In this document: positions 1 to 5,593 of the stretch, piece after piece
Numbering within the stretch: position 1 is the stretch's first letter
How the letters are laid out: the number at the start of each line of letters is the position of its first letter
NCBI GenBank assembly: GCA_031376425.1
Contig: JANMDR010000317.1
Span: 1-9,472, forward strand
Source of the DNA: JANMDR01 sp031376425
GTDB taxonomy: Bacteria > Pseudomonadota > Gammaproteobacteria > Burkholderiales > Usitatibacteraceae
Direction: 5' to 3'
Length of the DNA: 9,472 nt
Program-made: the position numbers and the translations under genes
Notes under the pieces: model-generated
Told to the model about the DNA's origin: nothing
Database searches by the model: none
What the model saw: only the letters and a program-made list of their open reading frames with translations

Positions 1-13
1 CCAGTTATGTTGT

Positions 14-856
14 TCATAGCGCGATCATGTCGGCTACTTGATAGCCCAAATTGGTGATCCCGAACACTTCCCCTTTGTGCCCCCGATCAACGACGAGCCC
101 CTTCGAAATGAGTTGCTCAAGAGCATGTTCCCACTTAACCACCTCGCGGTGTTCATTCGACGGTATTAAGTTCTTGCCGTTCGTTTGGATCACAGCGCCA
201 TGCATATAACGCGCATGAATAATCGTTCCGCCAGAATTCTGGCTTGCCTCCTTTAAAAGTACCCTCGCTTCCGGCGAAAGTTCTGGAAGCTGAGTCCCAG
301 ACTCGACTACTTCTGAAGATGTGTGTGGTGTTTCAGGGGACTGAAACAATGGATGCTCGTTCACCTTGAGTTGTAGGTGACGGTAAAACTTGTCCCTGAA
401 GGAGCCGTGACTGTCATAGCTCTCATAGAGACCGCGACTTTGACAAGATTCTTTGAAACTCTTCAAGCACTGGAACTGGTCAATTTCGACTGTTTCGAGT
501 GCAACAGGTTGACTCGAAAAGTACAGCATTGCAGGCTTGCCGCTCGCGATGTGCTCCTCAATTTCCTCGACAGTACCGCTTAGGTGTCGCCCAGTGGGGG
601 TTCCTATCCTGGTCCAGAACACGCCCACCAGAAGATCGCACTTCGCCAAAACTTGGCTATTGATGATGTACTGCGCTGGCGCGCCCATTTCCGGTGATGA
701 ATGCGATTCCCATCCAATGGGTAAAAGTACAACTTTACGCGCGTTGGAGTGTACGGCGTTCCATTCGTAGACGACCTCGCGGACTATCGCGCGTTCCGAA
801 GCGACATCGCCCGGTGATGCGATCATCACATTGAAGGTTGTAGCGGCATAGCTCAC
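14..856 (-). CDS. DUF4062/TIR-like protein with C-terminal winged-helix region, first integron cassette
   Basis: The first ~165 residues have the pattern of the DUF4062 group (TIR-like Rossmannoid fold): a strand FNVMIASPGDV, then ER-A-REVV-EWN, LLPIGWESH, CDLLVGVFWTRIGTPTG and GTVEEIEEH. After a polar linker (about 166–195), residues ~196–280 look like a winged helix (ARVLLKEAS, HALEQLISKGLV, FGITNLGYQVADMI). There is no signal peptide or membrane segment, so it is probably cytoplasmic. The start is GTG at 856, because the first in-frame ATG lies inside the first conserved strand. A GGAAAG upstream could serve as ribosome binding site and comes from the attI side. It is transcribed away from the decayed intI, with its start just inside a GTTAAAT core, which is the position of a first cassette. 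Similar N-termini are found in defence and signalling proteins, but the function here is not known. A fold-level call is fairly sure; a defence role is inference. Confidence 0.8.
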   Translation of the reverse strand: MSYAATTFNVMIASPGDVASERAIVREVVYEWNAVHSNARKVVLLPIGWESHSSPEMGAPAQYIINSQVLAKCDLLVGVFWTRIGTPTGRHLSGTVEEIEEHIASGKPAMLYFSSQPVALETVEIDQFQCLKSFKESCQSRGLYESYDSHGSFRDKFYRHLQLKVNEHPLFQSPETPHTSSEVVESGTQLPELSPEARVLLKEASQNSGGTIIHARYMHGAVIQTNGKNLIPSNEHREVVKWEHALEQLISKGLVVDRGHKGEVFGITNLGYQVADMIAL

Positions 857-1015
857 GATTTAACTTTCCGCGCAACGTAACGTAATGTATACCGCAAAAC
901 GGGCAAAATAAAATCGTCGTTGCAGGATATATTCATTCAATAAAACCTTGATCAGAATTGCAGCTATTGGCTGAAAGCATAGATACTGCACAAGTATACG
1001 ATTAAAATAGACTCC
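857..1015. promoter_or_regulatory. attI: Presumed attI recombination region and intI upstream region
   Basis: This gene-free stretch lies between the divergent intI remnant and the first cassette, where an integron keeps attI and its promoters. Read on the minus strand, it ends in CGTTACGTTGCGCGG followed by AAAGTTAAATCG. The GTTAAAT at 864–858 fits the integrase core GTTRRRY, and the preceding AAA resembles the end of attI1. The two ACGTT repeats nearby could be accessory integrase-binding repeats. A degenerate LexA-like palindrome sits at 983–997. No convincing cassette promoter (Pc) could be picked by eye. The assignment rests mostly on position and the core match. Confidence 0.6.
983..1003. 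promoter_or_regulatory. Degenerate LexA-box-like palindrome upstream of intI
   Basis: ATACT-GCACA-AGTAT is a perfect 5-bp-arm palindrome about 20–30 bases before the intI ATG. Against the LexA consensus TACTGTATATATATACAGTA, positions 984–1003 match 13 of 20, but the right half has ACGA where ACAG is expected. LexA control of intI is established for several integrons. A decayed operator would fit the decayed gene, but chance is not excluded. Confidence 0.3.
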
Positions 1016-1297
1016 ATGAAACCACGCAAACCAGTTTTGCCATCCGTTCGTTTAACAGATCAAGCAGACCAAGTTCGAGAGCGAATTCGTTACTTACATT
1101 ATAGTCTGAGCATCGAGAAAGTCTACCTGTATTGGGAGCGATTTTTTCATTCGCTGGATCTGGAATGGGCTGCGGCATCCACTCAAAATGTGCATGCGCG
1201 AGTTGGGGGGGCGTTTTTGTCGATGTTGGCTACTGAACGCAACGCGTCGGCCTCCCCGCATAATTAAGCGCTTAGTGCTTTGTTGTTTTTGTACAAG
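1016..1297 (+). pseudogene. intI: Integron integrase, N-terminal remnant (frameshifted, stop codon, 3' truncated)
   Basis: The start MKPRKPVLPSVR, then QVRERIRYLHYSLSIEKVY and YWERFF, is the N-terminal SAM-like core-binding domain of an integron integrase. After a six-T run (1142–1147) the family sequence continues only in the next frame, reading FIRW-WNGLRHPLKM. It returns to the first frame at a seven-G run (1205–1211) as AFLSMLATERNASAS. The in-frame TAA at 1265–1267 stands where the family has glutamine in HNQALSALLFLYK, so CAA became TAA. Translation past it gives ALSALLFLYK and then homology ends at 1297. The catalytic tyrosine-recombinase domain (about 250 residues) is missing. The gene is certainly non-functional as it stands. 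The 83-residue open frame 1016–1267 should not be annotated as an intact protein. Confidence 0.9.
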
Positions 1298-1990
1298 TTA
1301 CCCACGGCGAGGAGCGTTCTTGTACTCTGCCATTGCCGTGGCAAACCGCGCGACTGTGCCGGGCACTAGCGGCCGGTACAGATAGCGAAGGAGCCAGCCA
1401 GGAAGCCCGCGCCCGCGTTCTTCCAGCGCGACACGGGCGCGCGGATGGTCCATGAATCGGAAGCCAGACACCCTGTATCCAGAGTCTGCCTTCTTGAATT
1501 CGATTCGGGAGAGGTGCTTCACCGATTTGTAGCCATAGTGCTGGGGTGCGATCAGGCGCAGCGGAGCGCCGTGCTCAACTGTAAGTGGCTCGCCGTCGAG
1601 CATATCGGCTAGCAATACATCTGGCGCGAGTAAGTCGCGCAAAAGCATGCCGGTTCGAGCGCCGTCTTGGCCACGCAAAGCAATGAGAGTTGCCTCCGGG
1701 AGAGGACGCGCGATTGGTACCACGACCTTGTCGTAGAAGTCGGCAAAGCGAACTCCGCTCCATCGTAGCGATCGACGGCTCCATGTCGTGACGCAATGAA
1801 AGTCGCTAACTTGCTCAACCCGCGGCAGGTCGATCAGTGCGTTTGGAAGGTGGAGTTGGTGTTCAACATCGCCGATGACTTCAAGCTCAAGCCGCGACGT
1901 AACCTTGGGAAAGCGGCGTGCGAACTGCGTGAGGCCGAAACGGGGAAACGATGGAGTGTCCCGTTGCCCGGGAGGTAGTGGCTGGCTCAT
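1298..1990 (-). CDS. Molybdopterin-dependent oxidoreductase (sulfite-oxidase-type fold), cassette-borne
   Basis: This 230-residue protein matches the oxidoreductase molybdopterin-binding domain (Pfam PF00174 type). FHCVTTWS contains the likely Mo-ligand cysteine, Cys66. SGVRFADFYD follows, and PLRLIAPQHYGYKSVKHLSRIEF (split over residues 143–165) carries the typical YGYKSVK cofactor-contact segment. The C-terminal tail ends in basic residues and shows no extra dimerisation domain. No Tat or Sec signal is seen, so it may be cytoplasmic; the substrate is unknown. The ATG follows the attC-like GTTAGGC by only about a dozen bases and has no clear ribosome binding site, as is common in cassettes. 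Its stop codon lies exactly at the breakpoint with the intI remnant, so its own attC appears lost. It is GC-richer than higA beside it. Confidence 0.85.
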   Translation of the reverse strand: MSQPLPPGQRDTPSFPRFGLTQFARRFPKVTSRLELEVIGDVEHQLHLPNALIDLPRVEQVSDFHCVTTWSRRSLRWSGVRFADFYDKVVVPIARPLPEATLIALRGQDGARTGMLLRDLLAPDVLLADMLDGEPLTVEHGAPLRLIAPQHYGYKSVKHLSRIEFKKADSGYRVSGFRFMDHPRARVALEERGRGLPGWLLRYLYRPLVPGTVARFATAMAEYKNAPRRG

Positions 1991-1994
1991 AGGG

Positions 1995-2009
1995 GTTAGG
2001 CCGCCTAAC
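1995..2009. repeat. Back-to-back integron core sites (15-bp palindrome)
   Basis: GTTAGGC-C-GCCTAAC is a perfect palindrome. On the cassette strand it reads as an R' core directly followed by an R''-type core just ahead of the molybdopterin gene start. This could be a scar of a lost cassette or simply a chance match in the leader. Confidence 0.45.
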
Positions 2010-2064
2010 GTTAAATTGACCAGCGCAAAGCGTGAGTGTCGAATGGCCTGGTAAATGGATAGCG
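2003..2064 (-). repeat. attC: attC-like recombination site after higA, with degenerate R''
   Basis: Read on the minus strand it ends in CAATTTAACGTTAGGC, a textbook R' end (GTTAGGC at 2009–2003). Inner arms TTTACCAG (2055–2048) and CTGGTCAA (2023–2016) are nearly complementary across a 24-base loop, as L''/L' arms are. The outer R'' partner is poor (CGCTATC or similar where GCCTAAC is expected). The next cassette, the molybdopterin gene, starts right after the site. Confidence 0.55.
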
Positions 2065-2082
2065 CACTATTTTTCCTTTACC

Positions 2083-2445
2083 TTAAGAGTGGTATTCCTT
2101 AATCAGGCTTTCGACAGGAATGCCAAGCCCAGCATGCAAACGCCGAATCATCGGTAAGGTTAATTGACGCGTATGATTAAAAATCTCATAAATACGATTA
2201 CTATTTCCAATCATAGGCTCAAGGTCTTTAATCGATAAGCCAGATTGCTCCATTCTGAATTTGATCGCCTCAACCGGATCAGGCAAATCCAAAGGGAAAT
2301 GTTTGTTTTCATAGGCCTCTACTAACGTAACCCAAACATCTAGCCGATCGCCCTCTGGCGAGCCAAATTTCGCCATCATAAGCGATTCAATTTCTTTAAG
2401 CGCAGCTTTGTAATCAGCCTTAGTTCGTATCGGTTTAATATCCAT
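2083..2445 (-). CDS. higA: HigA-type antitoxin (XRE/HTH, COG5499 group), toxin partner broken
   Basis: The 120-residue protein has the characteristic order of the COG5499 antitoxins: IKPIRTKADYKAAL at the start, SPEGDRLDVWVTLVEAYE, then DPVEAIKFRMEQSGL. A helix-turn-helix follows (SIKDLEPMIGNSNRIYEIF), then LTLPMIRRLHAGLGIPVESLI. Such proteins bind and neutralise a HigB mRNA interferase and repress their own operon. ATG at 2445 is chosen because GAAGG lies at a good distance before it; longer frames from TTG or GTG would overlap that site. It lies 11 bases after the stop codon of a truncated higB. Composition is visibly more AT-rich than the two flanking cassettes. With higB destroyed it is an orphan antitoxin. 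It could persist as protection against a homologous toxin elsewhere (inference). Confidence 0.88.
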   Translation of the reverse strand: MDIKPIRTKADYKAALKEIESLMMAKFGSPEGDRLDVWVTLVEAYENKHFPLDLPDPVEAIKFRMEQSGLSIKDLEPMIGNSNRIYEIFNHTRQLTLPMIRRLHAGLGIPVESLIKEYHS

Positions 2446-2456
2446 TCTTATCACCT

Positions 2457-2525
2457 TCAAATAGTTTGAACGTCGATTCTGTCGTACTGTTTATGCGTAC
2501 CGAAAAATCGAACACGAACAATCCT
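2457..2525 (-). pseudogene. higB: HigB toxin, 3' remnant only
   Basis: Immediately before higA, in the usual higB-higA order, a reading frame ends RIVRVRFFGTHKQYD then RIDVQTI and TGA at 2459–2457. This is the conserved C-terminus of HigB-family mRNA interferases (…RFxGTHxxYDxIDxxTI). Only about 22 of roughly 100 residues remain. Upstream of about 2525 the sequence changes into the left half of an attC-like site of the neighbouring cassette. The catalytic fold cannot form. Confidence 0.85.
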
Positions 2526-2563
2526 GCCCCGCCGTGGGATGTCCGCTGACCGAACGGTTAGGC
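2526..2563 (-). repeat. attC: Left half of an attC-like site after the 2H phosphoesterase gene
   Basis: On the minus strand GCCTAAC (2563–2557) overlaps the gene's stop codon and is followed by CGTTCGGTCAGCGGAC. This is the form of an R''–L'' attC arm. The matching right arm with GTTAGGC is missing before higB', so the site looks cut through its loop at about 2525. Confidence 0.55.
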
Positions 2564-3085
2564 ATCGTTGCGCCTCGCGCCGCCGAGTGCTGCGTCTCGC
2601 ACCACGGCCCAGTTTGACCCTTGTTCCTGTTCAATGAGCGCGACAGAAGGGAAGGCCAGGTGCAGCGCACGAGGACAATCCTCAAGGGTAGCGTCCGTAT
2701 TATTTGGCGATCTCATGTTCCTTGGGTGCGCTAGCGTTATGTGGGCTTCGTGAGCCCGTGCAACCTGGTCCTGAAGCAGCCATTTGCGAAGCTCCTGAAA
2801 CCGTTCGGACCCATTCACACAGGGAAGGAGCACCCCGTGGCCAGAGAAGCGCTGAGGCAAGCCAAAGTCAAGGGCGACTGGCCCATGCTGCCATGTGGCT
2901 ACCTGGGCAAAGATTGAGCTTGGGTCCAGTTCTGCAATCTCATCCTCTCGGCACAGCGTGACGTGAGCCGCGATGAGCGATGCCTGCGCGGGATCGAGTA
3001 CGCGGCGGAATGAGTCCAACTGCGTGCCCCAAGGTGCTGGCACGAAAAGCGTGAGTTGAGTTCGGCTAATCTTGGCGGCGGACAT
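2558..3085 (-). CDS. 2H phosphoesterase, 2'-5' RNA ligase (LigT)-like, cassette-borne
   Basis: Two HxT-type motifs define the 2H phosphoesterase superfamily and both are present: HVTL at residues 41–44 and HITL at 115–118. They are about 74 residues apart, in a protein of 175 residues, the usual size. The first strand (RTQLTLFVPAP) also fits. Members hydrolyse 2',3'-cyclic or 2'-5' phosphodiester bonds in RNA or cyclic nucleotides; the substrate here cannot be told. ATG at 3085 is chosen; a GTG at 3115 would add ten residues, and neither has a clear ribosome binding site. Its stop codon overlaps an attC-like R'' core, which marks it as a cassette gene. It follows ubiJ by less than 70 bases on the same strand but is unlikely to belong to that operon functionally. 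Confidence 0.8.
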   Translation of the reverse strand: MSAAKISRTQLTLFVPAPWGTQLDSFRRVLDPAQASLIAAHVTLCREDEIAELDPSSIFAQVATWQHGPVALDFGLPQRFSGHGVLLPCVNGSERFQELRKWLLQDQVARAHEAHITLAHPRNMRSPNNTDATLEDCPRALHLAFPSVALIEQEQGSNWAVVRDAALGGARRNDA

Positions 3086-3153
3086 GACAGTGGAATTGCA
3101 GCGCGGGTGATTCACTACTTATGACGTGTGGGAAATTGGGGGGGGGCTAAAAA
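3086..3153. other. Junction between the ubi operon and the cassette region
   Basis: This short spacer carries a run of nine G (3138–3146) right after the ubiJ stop codon. On the minus strand the ubiJ stop sits in AGTTAATTTTTAGCC, a loose match to an integron core (GTTAATT). No hairpin terminator is visible, so transcription from the ubi operon may run on into the cassettes. Confidence 0.4.
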
Positions 3154-3765
3154 TTAACTAAGCGCGTTCGCCAGCTTGCTCGTCCGCTTTTCCAGTCGCG
3201 CGATATCATCGCGCAGGGTTTCTAGTTGCGCTTGGAAGTTTCTTACTTCGGGGCGGCTTACTAATAATTGTGCTTCGTGCACTAAGTATTCGGCACCGTT
3301 TTCACCTAGACGCTTAAATGATTCGCGGGTGCCCTCGTGCACGCTACGTACGGTATTGGCAATTCGGTGTGCAGCGATTTCGCCGATGATTTTACTTAAA
3401 TCGTGTTCGGCGTCCCAGCTTAAATGGTTTGCTAATTCGTGCAATAGGGCAGCTAGTTCGGTATTGCCGGAGAAGGTGGCTAACTTTAGGGCGTCGCGTC
3501 CGCTGGTAATGCTTGCAGGAAGGGTGGCAAGGGGGATAGAAACGGTTAAATCTGTTGGCGCAGATGCGTGTTCGCTTTCATGCTCTTTTTCACTCCCACA
3601 TGGTTCTAAAACGCCTTGTGGGGTAACGCGTAGCGCAATAGTTAGGTTTGCCACGCTTACAAAAATGCGACACGCAGCGAAGGCTTGCAAGCGTTGCTGG
3701 GCGATGGGGTAATCGCCCAGCACGCGGTTGGCAAATTTAGCGCTTAAGTGATTCAGTGGTGTCAT
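3154..3765 (-). CDS. ubiJ: Ubiquinone biosynthesis accessory factor UbiJ (SCP2 domain)
   Basis: A 203-residue protein, close to the usual ~200 of UbiJ. It has an N-terminal SCP2-type lipid-binding region (FAACRIFVSVANLTIALRVTPQG, split over residues ~28–50, then LTVSIPLATLPAS). The segment SGNTELAALLHELANHLSWDAEHDLSKIIGEIAAHRI is typical of UbiJ. The tail is a charged coiled coil (QAQLETLRDDIARLEKRTSK). UbiJ works with UbiK as lipid-binding accessory factor of the aerobic Ubi hydroxylation/methylation complex. ATG at 3765 is the only good start, though the ribosome binding site is weak. It lies 43 bases after the Tim44-like gene, in the same operon as ubiE. In many proteobacteria ubiB comes next; here it does not. 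Confidence 0.9.
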   Translation of the reverse strand: MTPLNHLSAKFANRVLGDYPIAQQRLQAFAACRIFVSVANLTIALRVTPQGVLEPCGSEKEHESEHASAPTDLTVSIPLATLPASITSGRDALKLATFSGNTELAALLHELANHLSWDAEHDLSKIIGEIAAHRIANTVRSVHEGTRESFKRLGENGAEYLVHEAQLLVSRPEVRNFQAQLETLRDDIARLEKRTSKLANALS

Positions 3766-3808
3766 GCACTTTGTGGCTTAGTTACCTAGGCTGGCTACGG
3801 TTAAAGCT

Positions 3809-4804
3809 TTAGCTAAGTTGCTGAATGCCCGCGACGAGCCAAGTGGCATCTTGTTCATCAACGCGCTTAACTACGTGCCAAACTTCATCAAATTTTTCTA
3901 CTTGCGTTTCGCCATCAAACTGCAATTCACCGGTGAAGCGTACGCTGGCAATGGCTTTGCTGTTTTCAGTCACCACTTCAAGCACGGTGACATCAAGCTT
4001 GGTGACGTCGGTGCGTTGCGTTTCGCCTTTGCGTTCCTGAATTTGCATGGAGATTTCTGCATACATTTCTGGCGTGGTGAAATCGCGAATATCGGCTTTA
4101 TCACCAACGTCATTCGCGGCTTGCATGCGGATGAAAGCACCGCGTGCGTGGCGTGCAAATGGTTCTACCGCAAAATCAGCAGGAATGCGCGGTGCTTGCG
4201 CTAGGGCGTTAGCTTCTGCTGGGCTGGCTACTGCTTGCAAACGGCTACCTATTTCTGGTGTGGCAAAGCTACCGCCGCTGCTTGGGCTGCTGCTGGCGCG
4301 CTGTATTGGCGCTGGCGCATAATCGGGTGCATTATTGCCCGCGCCTGCATATTGCAAATTGCTTGGCGCACTGTTGTTGCTATTGCTTCTATTGCGCCAC
4401 ATACGGAACAAATAAAACGCGGCAACGGCAAAACCGATGAGGATGATGAAGTCAAAAATCTTGAAGCCACCAAATCCGCCCATGCCACCACCCATGAACA
4501 TGGAGGCCAATAAGCCACCAGCAGCTAATCCAGCGAGTGGTCCTAGCCATTTATTACCGGCAGCAGCAGGAGCGGCAGCGGCGGCTGGTTTGGCTGCGGT
4601 GGCAGCAGCCGTAGAAGCGGCAGCAGGTGCTGCCGCAGGTGAAACGGTAGAGGCGGCGCTTGGCGGTGTGGCTGCGGCTGCTGGTTTGGCGCTGTCACGC
4701 TGCATACCAGTTGATTTGCCGCTGCCAAAACGGCTTTTGGCATCAGCAGGCAAGGCCAGAGCCATAGATACCGCAATGGCTAAACTTATCAAAAATGTTT
4801 TCAT
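3809..4804 (-). CDS. Tim44-like domain membrane protein
   Basis: A 331-residue protein. It starts with a signal peptide or N-terminal anchor (MKTFLISLAIAVSMALALPA), then RFGSGKSTG. A long low-complexity Ala/Pro stretch follows (~37–85), then a Gly-rich hydrophobic region with at least one membrane span (about 90–140, including FDFIILIGFAVAAFYLF and then RMWRNRS). The C-terminal third (about 190–331) has Tim44-like features: FARHARGAFIRMQAAND, DIRDFTTPEMYAEI, FDEVWHVVKRVDEQDATWLVAGIQQL. Bacterial Tim44-like proteins have no settled role. ATG at 4804 is preferred because AAGGAG lies eight bases or so upstream; the frame stays open to a GTG at 4828, which would put the ribosome binding site inside the gene. 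It sits 30 bases behind ubiE in the ubi operon, a context seen widely in betaproteobacteria. Confidence 0.88.
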   Translation of the reverse strand: MKTFLISLAIAVSMALALPADAKSRFGSGKSTGMQRDSAKPAAAATPPSAASTVSPAAAPAAASTAAATAAKPAAAAAPAAAGNKWLGPLAGLAAGGLLASMFMGGGMGGFGGFKIFDFIILIGFAVAAFYLFRMWRNRSNSNNSAPSNLQYAGAGNNAPDYAPAPIQRASSSPSSGGSFATPEIGSRLQAVASPAEANALAQAPRIPADFAVEPFARHARGAFIRMQAANDVGDKADIRDFTTPEMYAEISMQIQERKGETQRTDVTKLDVTVLEVVTENSKAIASVRFTGELQFDGETQVEKFDEVWHVVKRVDEQDATWLVAGIQQLS

Positions 4805-4834
4805 ATTAATCTCCTTAAATATACGCACTAAGTC

Positions 4835-5593
4835 TTAGATTTTATAACCACGATGCACGGCGGCTACACCAGCCGTTAAATTAAAATATTCAACACGCGA
4901 TAATCCCACATCTTCCATCATCTTTGCTAGTGTTGCTTGATCGGGGTGCATGCGAATAGATTCAGCTAAATAACGATAGCTGCCTTCATCTTTTGCGATC
5001 AATTTACCCATGAGCGGCAGCAGTTTAAACGAGTACGCGTCGTAAGCCTTTTGTAATGGTTGGGCCACTTTTGAAAATTCCAAGACCAGTAGTCGGCCAC
5101 CAGGTTTTAATACGCGCTTCATCTCCGCAAGCGCTTGATCCTTGTGTGTCATGTTGCGTAAGCCAAACGCCACGCTCACCACATCAAAGGTATTGTCGGC
5201 AAAGCAGAGCTTTTCCGCATCGCAAAGCAATGCTGGCACACTGTAGCCCGCATTGAGCAATCGATTACGGCCCACACCCAGCATTGCTGCATTAATATCG
5301 GTTTGCCAGACCATGCCGCCATTTTTACCATTTTGTACTTGCCCTAAGCCAGCAGCCTTAGCCCATGCCAAGGTTAAATCACCAGAACCAGCGGCCACGT
5401 CAAGCACGTTTTCACCAAACCGCACCGCAGCCAGATCAACGCAAAATTTCTTCCATACGCGATGTAGCCCAGCCGACATTACATCATTCATCACGTCATA
5501 GCTTGGGGCGACGGACGAAAATACGGATGCCACTTTTCCGGCTTTTTGATTTTCGTCTACTTGGGTAAAGCCAAAATGGGTTTTGTCGGTCAT
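4835..5593 (-). CDS. ubiE: Ubiquinone/menaquinone C-methyltransferase UbiE
   Basis: A 252-residue class I SAM-dependent methyltransferase. THFGFTQV then KAGKVASVFSSVAPSYDVMND is the signature N-terminus of UbiE/MenG. ENVLDVAAGSGDL (residues 61–73) is the SAM-binding motif I. VSVAFGLRNMTHKDQALAEM and RVLKPGGRLLVLEFSKV are the conserved later motifs. It methylates the quinone ring (C-2 of the octaprenyl-methoxybenzoquinol, and demethylmenaquinol where present). Start at 5593 is chosen: its ATG overlaps the stop of the upstream DUF971 gene as ATGA and has AAGGA at a good distance, while the ATG at 5602 has no room for one. The insert between motif I and the next strand (about residues 80–92, QVQNGKNGG) is a common variation of this group in my recollection. 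Confidence 0.95.
   Translation of the reverse strand: MTDKTHFGFTQVDENQKAGKVASVFSSVAPSYDVMNDVMSAGLHRVWKKFCVDLAAVRFGENVLDVAAGSGDLTLAWAKAAGLGQVQNGKNGGMVWQTDINAAMLGVGRNRLLNAGYSVPALLCDAEKLCFADNTFDVVSVAFGLRNMTHKDQALAEMKRVLKPGGRLLVLEFSKVAQPLQKAYDAYSFKLLPLMGKLIAKDEGSYRYLAESIRMHPDQATLAKMMEDVGLSRVEYFNLTAGVAAVHRGYKI

Noticed and set aside
1..13. Start of an attC behind the DUF4062 gene (ACATAAC on the minus strand)
   Set aside because: Only a loose core match, and the window ends before the rest of the site could be seen.
1016..1267. 83-residue open frame as an intact small gene
   Set aside because: It is the start of an integron integrase ended by a stop in place of glutamine, with homology continuing past the stop.
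2003..2563. higB'–higA as an insertion into the loop of one attC (left arm at 2563, right arm at 2003)
   Set aside because: The outer cores pair well, but the right-hand site has its own inner arm partner at 2048–2055, so two separate sites with a deletion explains more.
2491..2685. 64-residue minus-strand open frame overlapping the 2H gene end
   Set aside because: Its frame disagrees with both the HigB tail and the phosphoesterase and has no recognisable features.
14..3115. A 'reverse' integron with intI in cassette direction
   Set aside because: All cassette-like genes are on the minus strand and intI on the plus strand, the usual divergent relation to the left array.
3176..3712. 178-residue plus-strand open frame
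   Set aside because: It lies antisense within ubiJ, with Ser/Arg-rich composition and no family resemblance.
4560..4690. Repetitive GCAGC/GCGGC stretch as a DNA repeat element
   Set aside because: It encodes the Ala-rich linker of the Tim44-like protein and has no fixed repeat unit.
4437..4838. Ala-rich plus-strand open frame
   Set aside because: It is the mirror of the Ala/Pro low-complexity region of the Tim44-like gene.
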